The notes below the pieces were generated by a model that saw nothing but the letters and a program-made list of their open reading frames with translations, had not been told where the DNA came from and did no database searches. DNA of 64,000 bases from Lysinibacillus xylanilyticus (GTDB lineage: Bacteria > Bacillota > Bacilli > Bacillales_A > Planococcaceae): NCBI RefSeq assembly GCF_001183605.1, contig NZ_LFXJ01000005.1, forward strand, positions 372,001-436,000, given 5' to 3'. Below, one piece after another: positions 28,394 to 36,616 of this stretch (within the stretch, counting starts at the first letter, position 1; each line of letters opens with the position of its first letter). The position numbers and the translations under genes were made by a program.

Positions 28394-28497
28394 GCGGCTC
28401 ATCGGACGCCCCCAGGAAGCTTTCCTCTGCGCTTCAGCGACAATGTCTTATCTGCGCGACAGCGATAAAAGCGCCCAGCCGGAACGGAAATCAACCT
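28394..28497. repeat. R1 dispersed repeat, copy 1
   Basis: Reads GGCTCATCGGACGCCC...GGAAGCTTTCC...CGACAATG...GATAAAAGCGCCCAGCCGGAACGG. The reverse complement of this order appears at 39615-39825, and related words at 32955-33155. It is GC-richer than its flanks. The two open frames across it are artefacts of the repeat. The rest of the 28183-28588 gap has no gene; a TATAAT at 28554-28559 may be the -10 of the next gene. Confidence 0.65.
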
Positions 28498-28588
28498 CAC
28501 ATTATGGTGATGATCCTATGTTTGTAGTGATATATAGCCTTCAACACGTTTGTATAATTAGAGTACTGAAAGATAGGAGGCAGTCGAC

Positions 28589-29566
28589 TTGAAGAAGTTT
28601 TCAATCGGCTATCGTACATTAAAAACGGCATTTGGTGCAGCAATCGCTATTGCCATTGCCCAATACTTTGAATTAGCTTCTTATGCATCTGCTGGTATTC
28701 TAACAATATTATGTGTACAGCCAACGAAGAAAAAATCTCTTCATTCTGCTTATACACGATTCGTCGCAAGTATTATCGGTATGCTTTATGCATTTTTAAG
28801 CTTTGAGCTATTTTCCTATCATCCGCTTACATTAGCAGGTATGCTAATCGTCTTCATACCAACAATTGTATCTTTAAAGGTAGCGGACGGCTTTGTCTCT
28901 AGTGCAGTAATTATCATGCATATTTATGCAGCTAAAGGTTTTTCATTGGCACTTGTTTCTAATGAATTTGCATTAATGGCAATTGGTTATGGTACGGGAA
29001 TAGCTATAAATATGTATATGCCAGACATTCAAAAGGAATTAAATTACTATCGAGTTAAAATTGAGGAGCTCTACAGTAAGATTTTTTTAGAAATCGCCAA
29101 CTATTTAAGAGAAGGCGATACATTGTGGGATGGGCAGGAGATTATTGAAGCGATTAAAGCATTAAATAGTGCGAAATCCCTAGCGTTTAAAGATGTTGAA
29201 AATCATTTTACGAGACGAAAAAATGACTACTACGTGTATTTTGATATGCGTGAACAGCAGCTAGAAATTATCGATAGGGTTTTACCGAAAATAACGGCAC
29301 TCCCTGTTATAGTACAGGAGGCGGTGATTGTCGCTGACTTTTTACAGGACCTCGGTGAGCATGTTCATTCAGGAAATACGGCTAGTCATTTTAGAGAGAA
29401 GTTAGAGCAGGTAAAGCTAGATTTCGCCCAGTTACCTTTACCGGAAAATCATGAGCAATTTCTAGCACAAGCGGCACTCTATCAATTTATTGAGGAAATG
29501 GATCGATATTTAGAAATTAAGCAATCTTTTAAGGGGTTAAAGGTAAAGAAAGAGCGCCCGCAGTAA
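28589..29566 (+). CDS. yqjA: Aromatic acid exporter family membrane protein (YqjA-like)
   Basis: A 325-residue protein with about five N-terminal membrane segments in the first 150 residues (AFGAAIAIAIAQYFELA, AGILTILCV, FVASIIGMLYAFLSFELF, LTLAGMLIVFIPTIVSL, FALMAIGYGTGIAINMY). A cytoplasmic helical domain of about 175 residues follows. The pattern matches the DUF939/YqjA group related to aromatic acid exporters; the substrate is unknown. The ribosome binding site GATAGGAGG precedes ATG 28589. It follows brxB as in B. subtilis. Confidence 0.83.
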   Translation: MKKFSIGYRTLKTAFGAAIAIAIAQYFELASYASAGILTILCVQPTKKKSLHSAYTRFVASIIGMLYAFLSFELFSYHPLTLAGMLIVFIPTIVSLKVADGFVSSAVIIMHIYAAKGFSLALVSNEFALMAIGYGTGIAINMYMPDIQKELNYYRVKIEELYSKIFLEIANYLREGDTLWDGQEIIEAIKALNSAKSLAFKDVENHFTRRKNDYYVYFDMREQQLEIIDRVLPKITALPVIVQEAVIVADFLQDLGEHVHSGNTASHFREKLEQVKLDFAQLPLPENHEQFLAQAALYQFIEEMDRYLEIKQSFKGLKVKKERPQ

Positions 29567-29580
29567 TGCGGACGCCTAGC
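29554..29580. terminator. Hairpin at the yqjA stop codon
   Basis: GCGCCCGCA (29554-29562) and TGCGGACGC (29567-29575) form a stem with one mismatch and a GTAA loop holding the yqjA stop codon; CTAGCTTTT follows. It lies between the convergent yqjA and Prli42 genes. Confidence 0.65.
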
Positions 29581-29586
29581 TTTTCA

Positions 29587-29682
29587 TTACACAAACATTG
29601 ATAAGCCGAATGCTAGAGATGAAATTACCATAATTGCAATCATAGTATAAACAACGATTTTTTGAAATTTTTTATTACTCAT
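29587..29682 (-). CDS. Stressosome-associated miniprotein Prli42
   Basis: This 31-residue protein is too short for ordinary gene finding. It begins MSNKKFQKIVVYTM and continues with a single hydrophobic helix IAIMVISSLAFGLSMF. That is the layout of Prli42, the membrane miniprotein shown in Listeria to anchor the stressosome (RsbR) to the membrane. An AAGGAG ribosome binding site lies 11 bases before the ATG on the minus strand. It is convergent with yqjA and divergent from the epimerase gene. The identification rests on length, N-terminal MSNKK/MTNKK pattern and the single span. Confidence 0.75.
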   Translation of the reverse strand: MSNKKFQKIVVYTMIAIMVISSLAFGLSMFV

Positions 29683-29752
29683 ATGCTCGTTCGCTCCTTC
29701 TTTTCTTATAAATAGTTTATCAAATCTGAAAAATTTCTCAAGTAGTAGAGTT

Positions 29753-29781
29753 TTGACGAAAAAGTCTGTAAAATAGATTAT
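29753..29781 (+). promoter_or_regulatory. Sigma-A-like promoter candidate for mce-mmdA
   Basis: TTGACG (29753-29758), a 17-base spacer and GATTAT (29776-29781) lie 27 bases before the mce start. The -35 is 5/6 and the -10 4/6 against consensus. Confidence 0.4.
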
Positions 29782-29807
29782 GTACCATAACAGAAGGAGA
29801 TGTCACC

Positions 29808-30221
29808 ATGGAGAGAGTAGATCATATTGGGATTGCAGTCCGCGATCTTGATGAACGCATTACATATTATACAGAAACTTTAGGCTTAAAGCTGCTGAAA
29901 GTGGAAGAAGTAGAATCTCAACAGGTTCGTGTTGCATTCATTGATGCGGGTAATGTGAAAATTGAGTTATTAGAACCGATGAATGAAAAAAGTACTATTC
30001 ACGGATTCATCGAGAAACGTGGAGAAGGTATTCACCATGTAGCTTTCGGTGTAACAGGGATTCGTGAGCGTATGGCTGAGCTTCGTGAAAAAGGCGTACG
30101 ACTTTTATCCGAAGAGCCAGGACCAGGTGCTGGTGGTGCAGAGGTTGCTTTCATGCACCCGAAATCATCTTTCGGTGTGTTATATGAATTATGCGATAAA
30201 AGTGGAAAAGGGGATAAGTGA
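29808..30221 (+). CDS. mce: Methylmalonyl-CoA epimerase
   Basis: A 137-residue VOC-fold metalloenzyme that interconverts (S)- and (R)-methylmalonyl-CoA. Metal ligands expected from the family are visible: His in VDHIGIAV, His in GIHHVAFGV, and Glu in the C-terminal VLYELCD. The beta-alpha-beta-beta-beta repeats are complete. GAAGGAGATG precedes ATG 29808. The stop overlaps the next start (GTGA, 30218-30221). Its pairing with the carboxyltransferase and with mutAB 3 kb upstream completes the propionyl-CoA route. Confidence 0.93.
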   Translation: MERVDHIGIAVRDLDERITYYTETLGLKLLKVEEVESQQVRVAFIDAGNVKIELLEPMNEKSTIHGFIEKRGEGIHHVAFGVTGIRERMAELREKGVRLLSEEPGPGAGGAEVAFMHPKSSFGVLYELCDKSGKGDK

Positions 30222-31774
30222 TTAGTATGGATATGTTCGACAAAATTAATGACTTGTATGATCGTAAGACAGTAATTGAACTTGGTGGCGGCTATGAGCG
30301 CATCGAGAAGCAACATGATAAAGGCAAATTAACTGCTCGTGAGCGTATTGAATTATTACTAGACGAAGGTACATTTTTCGAGATCAACCCATTCATTACA
30401 CACCGTACAGTAGACTTCGGCATGGACAAGATGGAAGGTCCTGGTGATGGTGTAGTCACTGGTTTCGGTAAAATTAATGGACGTCCAGTATACTTATTCT
30501 CTCAAGATTTCACTGTATTTGGTGGAGCGCTTGGTGAAATGCACGCAAAGAAAATGGCAACAGTGATGGATCTCGCTGCAAAAAATGGTACACCATTTAT
30601 CGGTATTAATGACTCAGGTGGCGCTCGTATTCAAGAGGGTGTACTTTCACTTGATGGTTATGGACATATTTTCTATCGTAATGCAATCTACTCTGGGGTA
30701 ATTCCTCAAATCTCAGTTATTATGGGGCCATGTGCTGGAGGGGCGGTATATTCTCCAGCAATTACAGACTTCATTTTAATGGTTGATAAAACATCTCAAA
30801 TGTTTATTACAGGACCTAAAGTTATCGAAACGGTAACAGGTGAAAAGATCTCTGCTGAAGATTTAGGTGGTTCTAAAGTAAACAACGCTGTAAGTGGTAA
30901 CGCACACTTCCGCGCACCATCTGAAGAAGAAGCTATTAATGAAATTAAGAAACTATTAAGCTACTTACCACAAAATAATAAAGAAAAAGCACCGCGTCAG
31001 GCACGACCAGAGGGTGATGACTATCGTCCAGAAATCGTGGATACTATACCAATCGAAACTACTCGTCCTTACGATGTACGTAAAGTAGTTGAGCAAATAG
31101 TGGATGAAGGCTCATTTATGGAAGTTCATGCAGAATTTGCAAAAAACGTAGTAGTTGGTTTTGCGCGTATTGCTGGTGAATCAGTTGGTCTTGTATGTAA
31201 CCAACCTAAAGTATTAGCTGGTGGATTAGATATTGATTCTTCAGACAAGGCTGCTCGTTTCATTCGTACTTGTGATGCTTACAATATACCAATCATCACA
31301 TTTGAAGACGTTTCTGGTTTCTTCCCAGGCGTTAAACAAGAGCATGGCGGTATCATTCGTCACGGAGCGAAAATCCTATATGCATATTCAGAAGCAACTG
31401 TACCAAAAATTACAGTGATTCTGCGTAAAGCATACGGTGGAGCGTACGTTGCCCTTAACTCTAAATCAATTGGGGCTGACTTAGTATTTGCTTGGCCTAA
31501 CGCAGAAATTGCTGTAATGGGTGCAGCGGGTGCAGCTAACATTATTTTCGCGCGTGAAATTGCAAAATCGGAAGATCCAGAAGCAACTCGTGCAGCGAAA
31601 ATTGAAGAATATAAAGAAAAATTTGCAAACCCTTACGTGGCAGCATCTCGCGGTATGGTAGACGATGTTATCGATCCACGTGATACACGTATTAAGCTAA
31701 TTCAAGGACTAGATATGTTATCGAACAAACACGAAACACGTCCAGAGAAAAAGCACGGAAATATTCCTCTATAA
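30218..31774 (+). CDS. mmdA: Methylmalonyl-CoA/propionyl-CoA carboxyltransferase subunit (YqjD)
   Basis: The 518-residue carboxyltransferase (crotonase-like, two halves) acts in biotin-dependent propionyl-CoA carboxylase or methylmalonyl-CoA decarboxylase. Acyl-CoA-binding loops: GGALGEMHAKKMATVMDLA and NDSGGARIQEGV with GPCAGGAVYSPA (N-half); GFFPGVKQEHGGIIRHGAK and LRKAYGGAYVA (C-half). Start options are GTG 30218, overlapping mce, or ATG 30227; the first is kept for the ATGA-like coupling. No biotin carboxylase or biotin carrier gene lies in the window, so the direction of reaction is open. A terminator follows. Confidence 0.9.
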   Translation: MISMDMFDKINDLYDRKTVIELGGGYERIEKQHDKGKLTARERIELLLDEGTFFEINPFITHRTVDFGMDKMEGPGDGVVTGFGKINGRPVYLFSQDFTVFGGALGEMHAKKMATVMDLAAKNGTPFIGINDSGGARIQEGVLSLDGYGHIFYRNAIYSGVIPQISVIMGPCAGGAVYSPAITDFILMVDKTSQMFITGPKVIETVTGEKISAEDLGGSKVNNAVSGNAHFRAPSEEEAINEIKKLLSYLPQNNKEKAPRQARPEGDDYRPEIVDTIPIETTRPYDVRKVVEQIVDEGSFMEVHAEFAKNVVVGFARIAGESVGLVCNQPKVLAGGLDIDSSDKAARFIRTCDAYNIPIITFEDVSGFFPGVKQEHGGIIRHGAKILYAYSEATVPKITVILRKAYGGAYVALNSKSIGADLVFAWPNAEIAVMGAAGAANIIFAREIAKSEDPEATRAAKIEEYKEKFANPYVAASRGMVDDVIDPRDTRIKLIQGLDMLSNKHETRPEKKHGNIPL

Positions 31775-31782
31775 AAATTGTA

Positions 31783-31820
31783 AAAGCCTAGTATCCTTTG
31801 AGATTACTAGGCTTTACTTT
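31783..31820 (+). terminator. Terminator after mmdA
   Basis: An 11-bp perfect stem AAAGCCTAGTA (31783-31793) / TACTAGGCTTT (31805-31815) is followed by ACTTTCTG, a modest T-rich tail. Confidence 0.75.
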
Positions 31821-31926
31821 CTGATTTTTAAGAACTTTAGATAATAAAAGATTTTATTAAAGTTGTTAGATAATTGAAACATATCCTCGCTTCATCCGTA
31901 CATATATGTAAGAGGAGTTGAGATGA

Positions 31927-32892
31927 ATGGAATGGAAACAATTACAAAAAGAACAAGAGATGATTCATGCACAATTAAGAACTGCTAGTAGGTTAAGTGA
32001 ACAAAAGGATTTAATTGAAAAGCAAATCGAGCGTGCACAACAGGAAATTTATAAACATTCTAAAGCACTCAATCAAATTCGTTTGAAACTAGATAAGTTA
32101 GAAGGCTTTTCTTTTATGAATATGATTCGTACGTGGACAGGGCAACAAGATGAGCTACGTACAGAAAAAATTGATAAAGCGGCCATTCTTGAATTAAAAA
32201 TAAATGAAGCAAAGAAGATGGAACTTGATTTGACAGATGATTTAGGGCAAATAAACACTAAACTTACTCAAATTAATGAACACGAGTTGCAAGAAGTTTT
32301 AAGCCAATTAAATGCTAAAAAGAAAGGCTATTTACAATTACATGAGCCTGAACAGGCAAAAAGGCTTGAACAATTAGCACATGAAGAAATGTTAACGAAA
32401 CAACTAATTACAGAGATAGGGGAAGCAGAAGAAGCTGGTGAAGCAGCACTTACAAAGCTTGGGCAAGCTGCAGAGTCCCTGCATTCCGCAAATGGTTACT
32501 CAGCGTGGGATACGTTCTTTGGTGGGGGACTCATTGCGACACATTTAAAGCATGATGCACTTGATCAGTCCGAAAATTATCTTCATAATGCTCAAATTGC
32601 GTTACAGCGCTTCCATAACGAACTACTGGATGTACATGATATGTCAACGAAATCATTAGCAATTGAAACAGATGGATTTGTAAAATTTGCGGACTATTTC
32701 TTTGATGATATTTTTTCAGCTTGGTCTGTCCATTCTAAAATATCTACCGCAAGAGAGCAGGTTTCTCGTGTACAAGATGATGTACATAATACGATTTTGC
32801 GTCTACAGGATAAACATAACAAGGCAGATGGCTATTTGCAGTCTCTACATAAAGAAAAAGAAGCAATCTTTCAAAACCCAGATATAAAGTAA
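31927..32892 (+). CDS. Coiled-coil protein of unknown function
   Basis: I do not recognise a named family. The 321-residue product is almost entirely helical. Residues 1-65 and 75-175 have heptad-like Leu/Ile spacing with many Glu/Lys/Gln. A short Gly/Trp segment (GYSAWDTFFGGGLIATHLKHD, about residues 192-212) probably forms a turn or membrane-touching hairpin. A second helical part (residues 215-315) carries FVKFADYFFDDIFSAW. No signal peptide. GAGGAGTTGAGATGA precedes ATG 31927. It stands alone between two terminators, so it is a single-gene unit. Intact and with normal codon use. Confidence 0.75.
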   Translation: MEWKQLQKEQEMIHAQLRTASRLSEQKDLIEKQIERAQQEIYKHSKALNQIRLKLDKLEGFSFMNMIRTWTGQQDELRTEKIDKAAILELKINEAKKMELDLTDDLGQINTKLTQINEHELQEVLSQLNAKKKGYLQLHEPEQAKRLEQLAHEEMLTKQLITEIGEAEEAGEAALTKLGQAAESLHSANGYSAWDTFFGGGLIATHLKHDALDQSENYLHNAQIALQRFHNELLDVHDMSTKSLAIETDGFVKFADYFFDDIFSAWSVHSKISTAREQVSRVQDDVHNTILRLQDKHNKADGYLQSLHKEKEAIFQNPDIK

Positions 32893-32930
32893 ACTGTGAA
32901 AAGACTTTCCCCTCTTTTCACAGTTTTTTT
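32891..32930 (+). terminator. Rho-independent terminator after the coiled-coil gene
   Basis: AAACTGTGAAAAGA (32891-32904) and TCTTTTCACAGTTT (32913-32926) form a perfect 14-bp stem with an 8-base loop and T-run. Confidence 0.93.
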
Positions 32931-32954
32931 ATTTATCAATAAAGGATGATTGGT

Positions 32955-33155
32955 GATTTACGTTTCAATCTGCTGCTTTTCCTGCAGTGAGCGGTGTGAA
33001 AGTGTCGATTGGAGTGAAGGCTGGGCGACTCCTTGGGATCAGCATCACAGATGAGTCCCTGGAGCGCTAGCAACAATGTTTTATCTGTGCGAAAGCGAAG
33101 CGACAGCAGTAAAATGACCAGCCGGAAAGGGAATCATCCCCTTGTTTTGCCAAGG
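32955..33155. repeat. R1 dispersed repeat, diverged copy 2
   Basis: Contains GATTGGAGTGAAGGCTGGGCGACTCCTTGG, GATGAGTCCCTGGAGCGCTAGCAACAATGTTTTATCTG and CAGCCGGAAAGGGAATCA. These words match the copies at 28394-28497 (same order) and 39615-39825 (reverse complement). No gene was seen in the 32931-33285 gap. Confidence 0.6.
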
Positions 33156-33221
33156 AGTAATTGCTATTCCTTCATAAAAATAGCTTAGTTCTGTAAGCGA
33201 ATTATTTCAACTCTTTAGACG

Positions 33222-33250
33222 TTGTGCTAAAATAATACTTATACTATAAC
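33222..33250 (+). promoter_or_regulatory. Sigma-A-like promoter candidate for the pepT-like gene
   Basis: TTGTGC (33222-33227), a 17-base spacer and TATAAC (33245-33250) lie 36 bases before the ATG. A small ACGTG...CACGT inverted repeat follows at the expected transcript start. Confidence 0.5.
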
Positions 33251-33285
33251 GTGGAAAAACACGTAAACTAAGGGAGTCCTACAAC

Positions 33286-34401
33286 ATGACAAGTCGTTTA
33301 GTAGAAGAGTTTTTTGAGCTCGTACAAATCGATTCAGAAACAAAACATGAAGAAGTGATTGCGCCGATTTTAATCGACAAATTAACAGCACTTGGTTTTT
33401 CAGTAGAACAAGATGATGCACATACACGTAACGGGCATGGAGCAGGTAATATACTTGCTACGCTTAAGGGTTCATTAGACATTGAACCAATTTATTTTAC
33501 GTCTCATATGGATACAGTAGTCCCAGGTAAAGGGATTAAACCATCTCTTCGTGAAGATGGCTATATCGTTTCAGATGGTACAACTATTTTAGGTGCTGAT
33601 GACAAAGCAGGTCTTGCTGCATTATTTGAAATGGCTAAACGCTTAAAAGAGCAAAATATTGAACATGGTGATATTGAATTTATTATTACAGCTGGTGAGG
33701 AAAGTGGACTCGTTGGCGCTAAAGAGTTAGATCCAGCTAAAATTAAAGCAAAATATGGCTTTGCAGTAGACAGCGATGGCAAAGTAGGAGGAATTGTAAC
33801 TGCAGCTCCATTCCAAGCAAAAATCTTCGTTAAAATAATTGGGAAAACAGCTCACGCTGGTGTTGCTCCAGAAAAAGGAGTATCTGCGATTACGGTTGCT
33901 TCCAAATGTATTGCACAAATGAAGCTTGGTCGATTAGATGAAGAAACAACAGCTAATATTGGTCGCTTTGAGGGTGGTCAGGCAACAAATATTGTGTGTG
34001 ATGAAGTAACGATTATTGCAGAGGCTCGCTCAATTGACAAAGCGAAGCTAGATACACAAACTAAGCATATGCAGGAGACGTTTGAGCAAGTAGCAGCTTC
34101 ATTAGGAGCAAAGGCTGAAGTTGAAGTGAAGCTAATGTATCCTGGATTCCGTGTAACAGAATCAGATAAAGTTGTGCAAGTAGCTATTGCAGCTGCTAAC
34201 AACATCGGACGCACACCAAAGCTTGGTATTTCAGGCGGGGGTTCTGATGCTAATGTTATTGCAGGCTTTGGCATCCCTACAGTGAATCTTTCTGTTGGAT
34301 ACGAGGACATTCATACAACAAATGAAAAAATCCCAGTAGAAGAATTAGAAAAATTAGCAGATTTACTAGTTGAAATCGTAAAAGAGTCTGCACAAAAATA
34401 A
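33286..34401 (+). CDS. Peptidase T-like metallopeptidase (YqjE, M20/M42-type)
   Basis: A 371-residue cytoplasmic di-zinc aminopeptidase or tripeptidase. Metal-binding and catalytic blocks: FTSHMDTVVPG (His, Asp), LGADDKAGLAALFEM (bridging Asp), TAGEESGLVGAKELD (catalytic Glu-Glu), AVDSDGK (Asp) and the late His in YEDIHTTNEKI. The dimerisation lid region is KTAHAGVAPEKG. GGGAGT lies upstream of ATG 33286. In B. subtilis yqjE likewise follows the yqjCD genes, so order is conserved. Precise peptide specificity is unknown. Confidence 0.88.
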   Translation: MTSRLVEEFFELVQIDSETKHEEVIAPILIDKLTALGFSVEQDDAHTRNGHGAGNILATLKGSLDIEPIYFTSHMDTVVPGKGIKPSLREDGYIVSDGTTILGADDKAGLAALFEMAKRLKEQNIEHGDIEFIITAGEESGLVGAKELDPAKIKAKYGFAVDSDGKVGGIVTAAPFQAKIFVKIIGKTAHAGVAPEKGVSAITVASKCIAQMKLGRLDEETTANIGRFEGGQATNIVCDEVTIIAEARSIDKAKLDTQTKHMQETFEQVAASLGAKAEVEVKLMYPGFRVTESDKVVQVAIAAANNIGRTPKLGISGGGSDANVIAGFGIPTVNLSVGYEDIHTTNEKIPVEELEKLADLLVEIVKESAQK

Positions 34402-34426
34402 CAACAGAATCTAAGGAAGTGACCGC

Positions 34427-34915
34427 ATGGAAAGTGTAAAGGCAGTAGTTTTTGCTTGTGGTACAGAGGAGTATGCAGTGCCTGTGGAACAAGCCATTTC
34501 GATTGAAAAATTAGAGCAAGTAACACCGATTCCTCATTTGCCTAATTATCTACTAGGCTTCACAAGAATTCGTGGTGAGCTTGTGCCTGTGCTTGATTTT
34601 GAGCGTATTCTTTATAATCGTTCCTCAAATGCTACAACAGCACGGATTATTGTGTTGAACACGGATGTTGTGAATTATGGGTTACTTGTAACAGAAGCTC
34701 GTGAAATTCTTGATTTAGATGAGTCGGTTTTAAAGCAGATGGGACTGGTCAATTATTCAAAAACACGGTACTTTACAGCTGTGGCCAATCTTGAAAATCG
34801 TATGATCACATACGTTGACCCGAAAATACTTGTGAATTCATTAGAAGGTATACGTGAAATAATAAATTATTTACACAAAATGCTTGAAAATGAAAAAGAA
34901 AACGTAGAGGCATGA
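34427..34915 (+). CDS. CheW-like chemotaxis coupling protein
   Basis: A 162-residue single CheW domain: VKAVVFACGTEEYAVPVEQ, ITPIPHLPN-type loop, LLGFTRIRGELVPVLDFERIL (the conserved RG-x-PVLD core), then IIVLNTDVVNYGLLV and a final helix. CheW proteins couple chemoreceptors to CheA; this one lacks the receiver domain of CheV. GGAAGTGA precedes ATG 34427, 25 bases behind the peptidase gene, so they are probably co-transcribed. No other chemotaxis gene lies nearby, so it may be an auxiliary coupler. Confidence 0.82.
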   Translation: MESVKAVVFACGTEEYAVPVEQAISIEKLEQVTPIPHLPNYLLGFTRIRGELVPVLDFERILYNRSSNATTARIIVLNTDVVNYGLLVTEAREILDLDESVLKQMGLVNYSKTRYFTAVANLENRMITYVDPKILVNSLEGIREIINYLHKMLENEKENVEA

Positions 34916-34976
34916 TTTTTTTATAATTAAGAATTAATTCAATACAATAATTTACACATCATAGTTGATGTTTTAG

Positions 34977-35012
34977 GCAGAATTACAAATTTGTGATTCT
35001 GCTTTTCTTTTT
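34977..35012 (+). terminator. Rho-independent terminator after the cheW-like gene
   Basis: GCAGAAT-T-ACAAA (34977-34989) pairs with TTTGT-G-ATTCTGC (34990-35002) with one internal mismatch; TTTTCTTTTT follows. Confidence 0.88.
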
Positions 35013-35026
35013 AACCTCTTTTCCAT

Positions 35027-35065
35027 TTCGACTTGGCGTACTTTCCTGGAGGTGTCCAATAAACG
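35027..35065. repeat. R1 dispersed repeat, end fragment
   Basis: TTCCATTTCGACTTGGCG...ACTTTCCTGGAGGTGTCC matches one end of the 39615-39825 copy (TTCCGTTCCGACTGGGCG...CTTTCCTAGGGGCGTCC) with several differences. Confidence 0.5.
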
Positions 35066-35150
35066 ACATAATAACAAATAAGCATAAATATGAATATGTC
35101 TTTCTATAGTATAAATAAGTAAATATTAAATTAGGGGAGGTATTTGTCAT

Positions 35151-35357
35151 ATGGATTCAAAGAAAAAGGAAACACCAGAAGAAAAGAGAGAGCGTTTAAA
35201 ACAAACTGAATTAAAAAACAATGCTACTGGTTCTTTAAACGATGGAATAAATAGAGGAACTAGCGGAAATCTAAATGGTATGGGTTGGAAAGAGACGGTG
35301 GTATTAGTTTTAGTGTTATTTATAGGATACATTACATATAAATTGTTTTTCAGTTAA
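35151..35357 (+). CDS. DUF6366 family small membrane protein
   Basis: A 68-residue protein with a charged N-terminus (KKKETPEEKRERLKQTELKN), a Gly/Asn-rich middle (NATGSLNDGINRGTSGNLNG) and one C-terminal membrane helix (VVLVLVLFIGYITYKLFF). This is the pattern of the DUF6366 family found in Bacillaceae, whose function is unknown. TTAGGGGAGG lies about 10 bases before ATG 35151. The gene forms a separate short unit. Confidence 0.75.
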   Translation: MDSKKKETPEEKRERLKQTELKNNATGSLNDGINRGTSGNLNGMGWKETVVLVLVLFIGYITYKLFFS

Positions 35358-35592
35358 AGATATCGAAAGGAATCTTTATCTAATTTTGCATTCCTTAATC
35401 CTCAATTGCTACGCATACATCTTCACTATCGTTCATTCAATATGTTCACCTTGATCATCACTACTACGTTTTTATGCTGATATAGTAAAAATAACCTGTG
35501 TTCGTATTATCTTATTTAAAAGTCTGCAATAAAATTATGCGTTTTACCTACAGACATAATCATTCTAACGCCGTATTATGTTAGGTAAGAAA

Positions 35593-35690
35593 ACTACTGT
35601 CAAAGGCAAACTTCACCGAAAGGGAAGGACGCAAAGCCATGAGTCTAAACACTATTTTAGTGCATGATTGTCAGGTTGCCAGGTTCTGTT
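35593..35690 (+). promoter_or_regulatory. c-di-GMP-I (GEMM) riboswitch
   Basis: The aptamer carries the GEMM-I conserved words in order: AAAGGCAAAC, a stem capped by a GAAA tetraloop (TTCACC-GAAA-GGGAAG), GGACGCAAAGCC, GTCTAA, and GTCAGGTTGCCAG. The P1b stem is followed by TTCTAT...ATAGAA just before the ribosome binding site (GGAGATG), so control at translation initiation is plausible; no T-run is present. It lies 37 bases before a secreted-protein gene, the usual genomic setting for this class. The upstream part of the gap (35358-35592) holds no gene. Confidence 0.88.
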
Positions 35691-35726
35691 CTATGAGCCC
35701 CGGCAAATAGAATGGAGATGTAATAT

Positions 35727-36614
35727 ATGGTAAGTCGTTTACTATCAAAAGCAATCATTGTTTTTATAGTAACAATTGTAAGTACGCTAGGATTATCAAT
35801 GGGGAAGGTAGACGCAATGGCCATGCAAGATAGGGCTACCTGGTTATGGGATACGACAAAGATTGTCGAAGATGAATCAGGAGTACTCTCATTTTTAGAA
35901 AGCAAACAAGTTAATAAATTATATTTACAAATTAATAGTGATATAGCTAGTAACTATTACAAAAGCTTTATTGATAAAGCAACGGCAAAAGGTATAAAAG
36001 TATACGCGTTAGATGGTTCTGCAAGTTGGGTTTCAACAGTGGGCTATAAAATGCAGGATCAGCTGTTTGAATGGTTACAAACATATAATGAAAACGCAGC
36101 AGCAACAGAGCAATTTTCTGGCGTTCATCTTGATGTAGAGCCCTACTTAAATAGTGGTTGGAGCTCGAACCAAGCGAAAACAATTGAATCCTATCAAGCG
36201 CTTCTTACTAGAGCGAAAGGGGATACCGATCGATTACACTTGCCATTGGAAGTTGATATGCCATTTTGGTTTGACGAAATTACTTACAAAAACCAATTTG
36301 GTAAAGGGTTATTAGCTGATTGGGTGATTGACCAAGTGGAAAGTGTTTCGATAATGGCATATCGAGATGCGGCTAAAGATATTATTAATATTGTTGAACA
36401 TGAAATAAACTATGCAAAAAAAGTAAAGAAATCAATTGTTATTGGTGTGGAAACAGGAGCCTCTGATGAAGGAGAAAATATTACCTTCTATGATGATGGA
36501 GAAGCCTTTATGAATAAACAGTTAGCACAAGTTCATCAATATTATGCAAATAAAAAAAGCTATAGTGGTTTTGCCATTCATCATGTTGATAGTTGGATGA
36601 ATATGCAGCCATAA
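35727..36614 (+). CDS. Secreted TIM-barrel (glycoside-hydrolase-like) protein under GEMM control
   Basis: The 295-residue product has a signal peptide (residues 1-31, hydrophobic core IVFIVTIVSTLGL, cleavage near DAMA). The mature part starts RATWLWDTTKIV and continues with alternating strands and helices of a TIM barrel: KLYLQINSDIA, IKVYALDGSASW, GVHLDVEPY, LPLEVDMPFWF, VSIMAYRD, IVIGVETG, GFAIHHVDSW. The DxE motif in GVHLDVEPY resembles the catalytic strand of GH18-like hydrolases. I do not recognise a characterised homologue. The preceding c-di-GMP riboswitch ties it to the motility/biofilm switch; cell-wall or exopolysaccharide modification is a reasonable guess. A terminator follows. 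Confidence 0.75.
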   Translation: MVSRLLSKAIIVFIVTIVSTLGLSMGKVDAMAMQDRATWLWDTTKIVEDESGVLSFLESKQVNKLYLQINSDIASNYYKSFIDKATAKGIKVYALDGSASWVSTVGYKMQDQLFEWLQTYNENAAATEQFSGVHLDVEPYLNSGWSSNQAKTIESYQALLTRAKGDTDRLHLPLEVDMPFWFDEITYKNQFGKGLLADWVIDQVESVSIMAYRDAAKDIINIVEHEINYAKKVKKSIVIGVETGASDEGENITFYDDGEAFMNKQLAQVHQYYANKKSYSGFAIHHVDSWMNMQP

Positions 36615-36616
36615 AG

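Noticed and set aside
28333..28592. Two short plus-strand ORFs before yqjA
   Set aside because: They run across an R1 repeat copy in two frames, with Ser/Cys/Arg-rich composition and no ribosome binding site.
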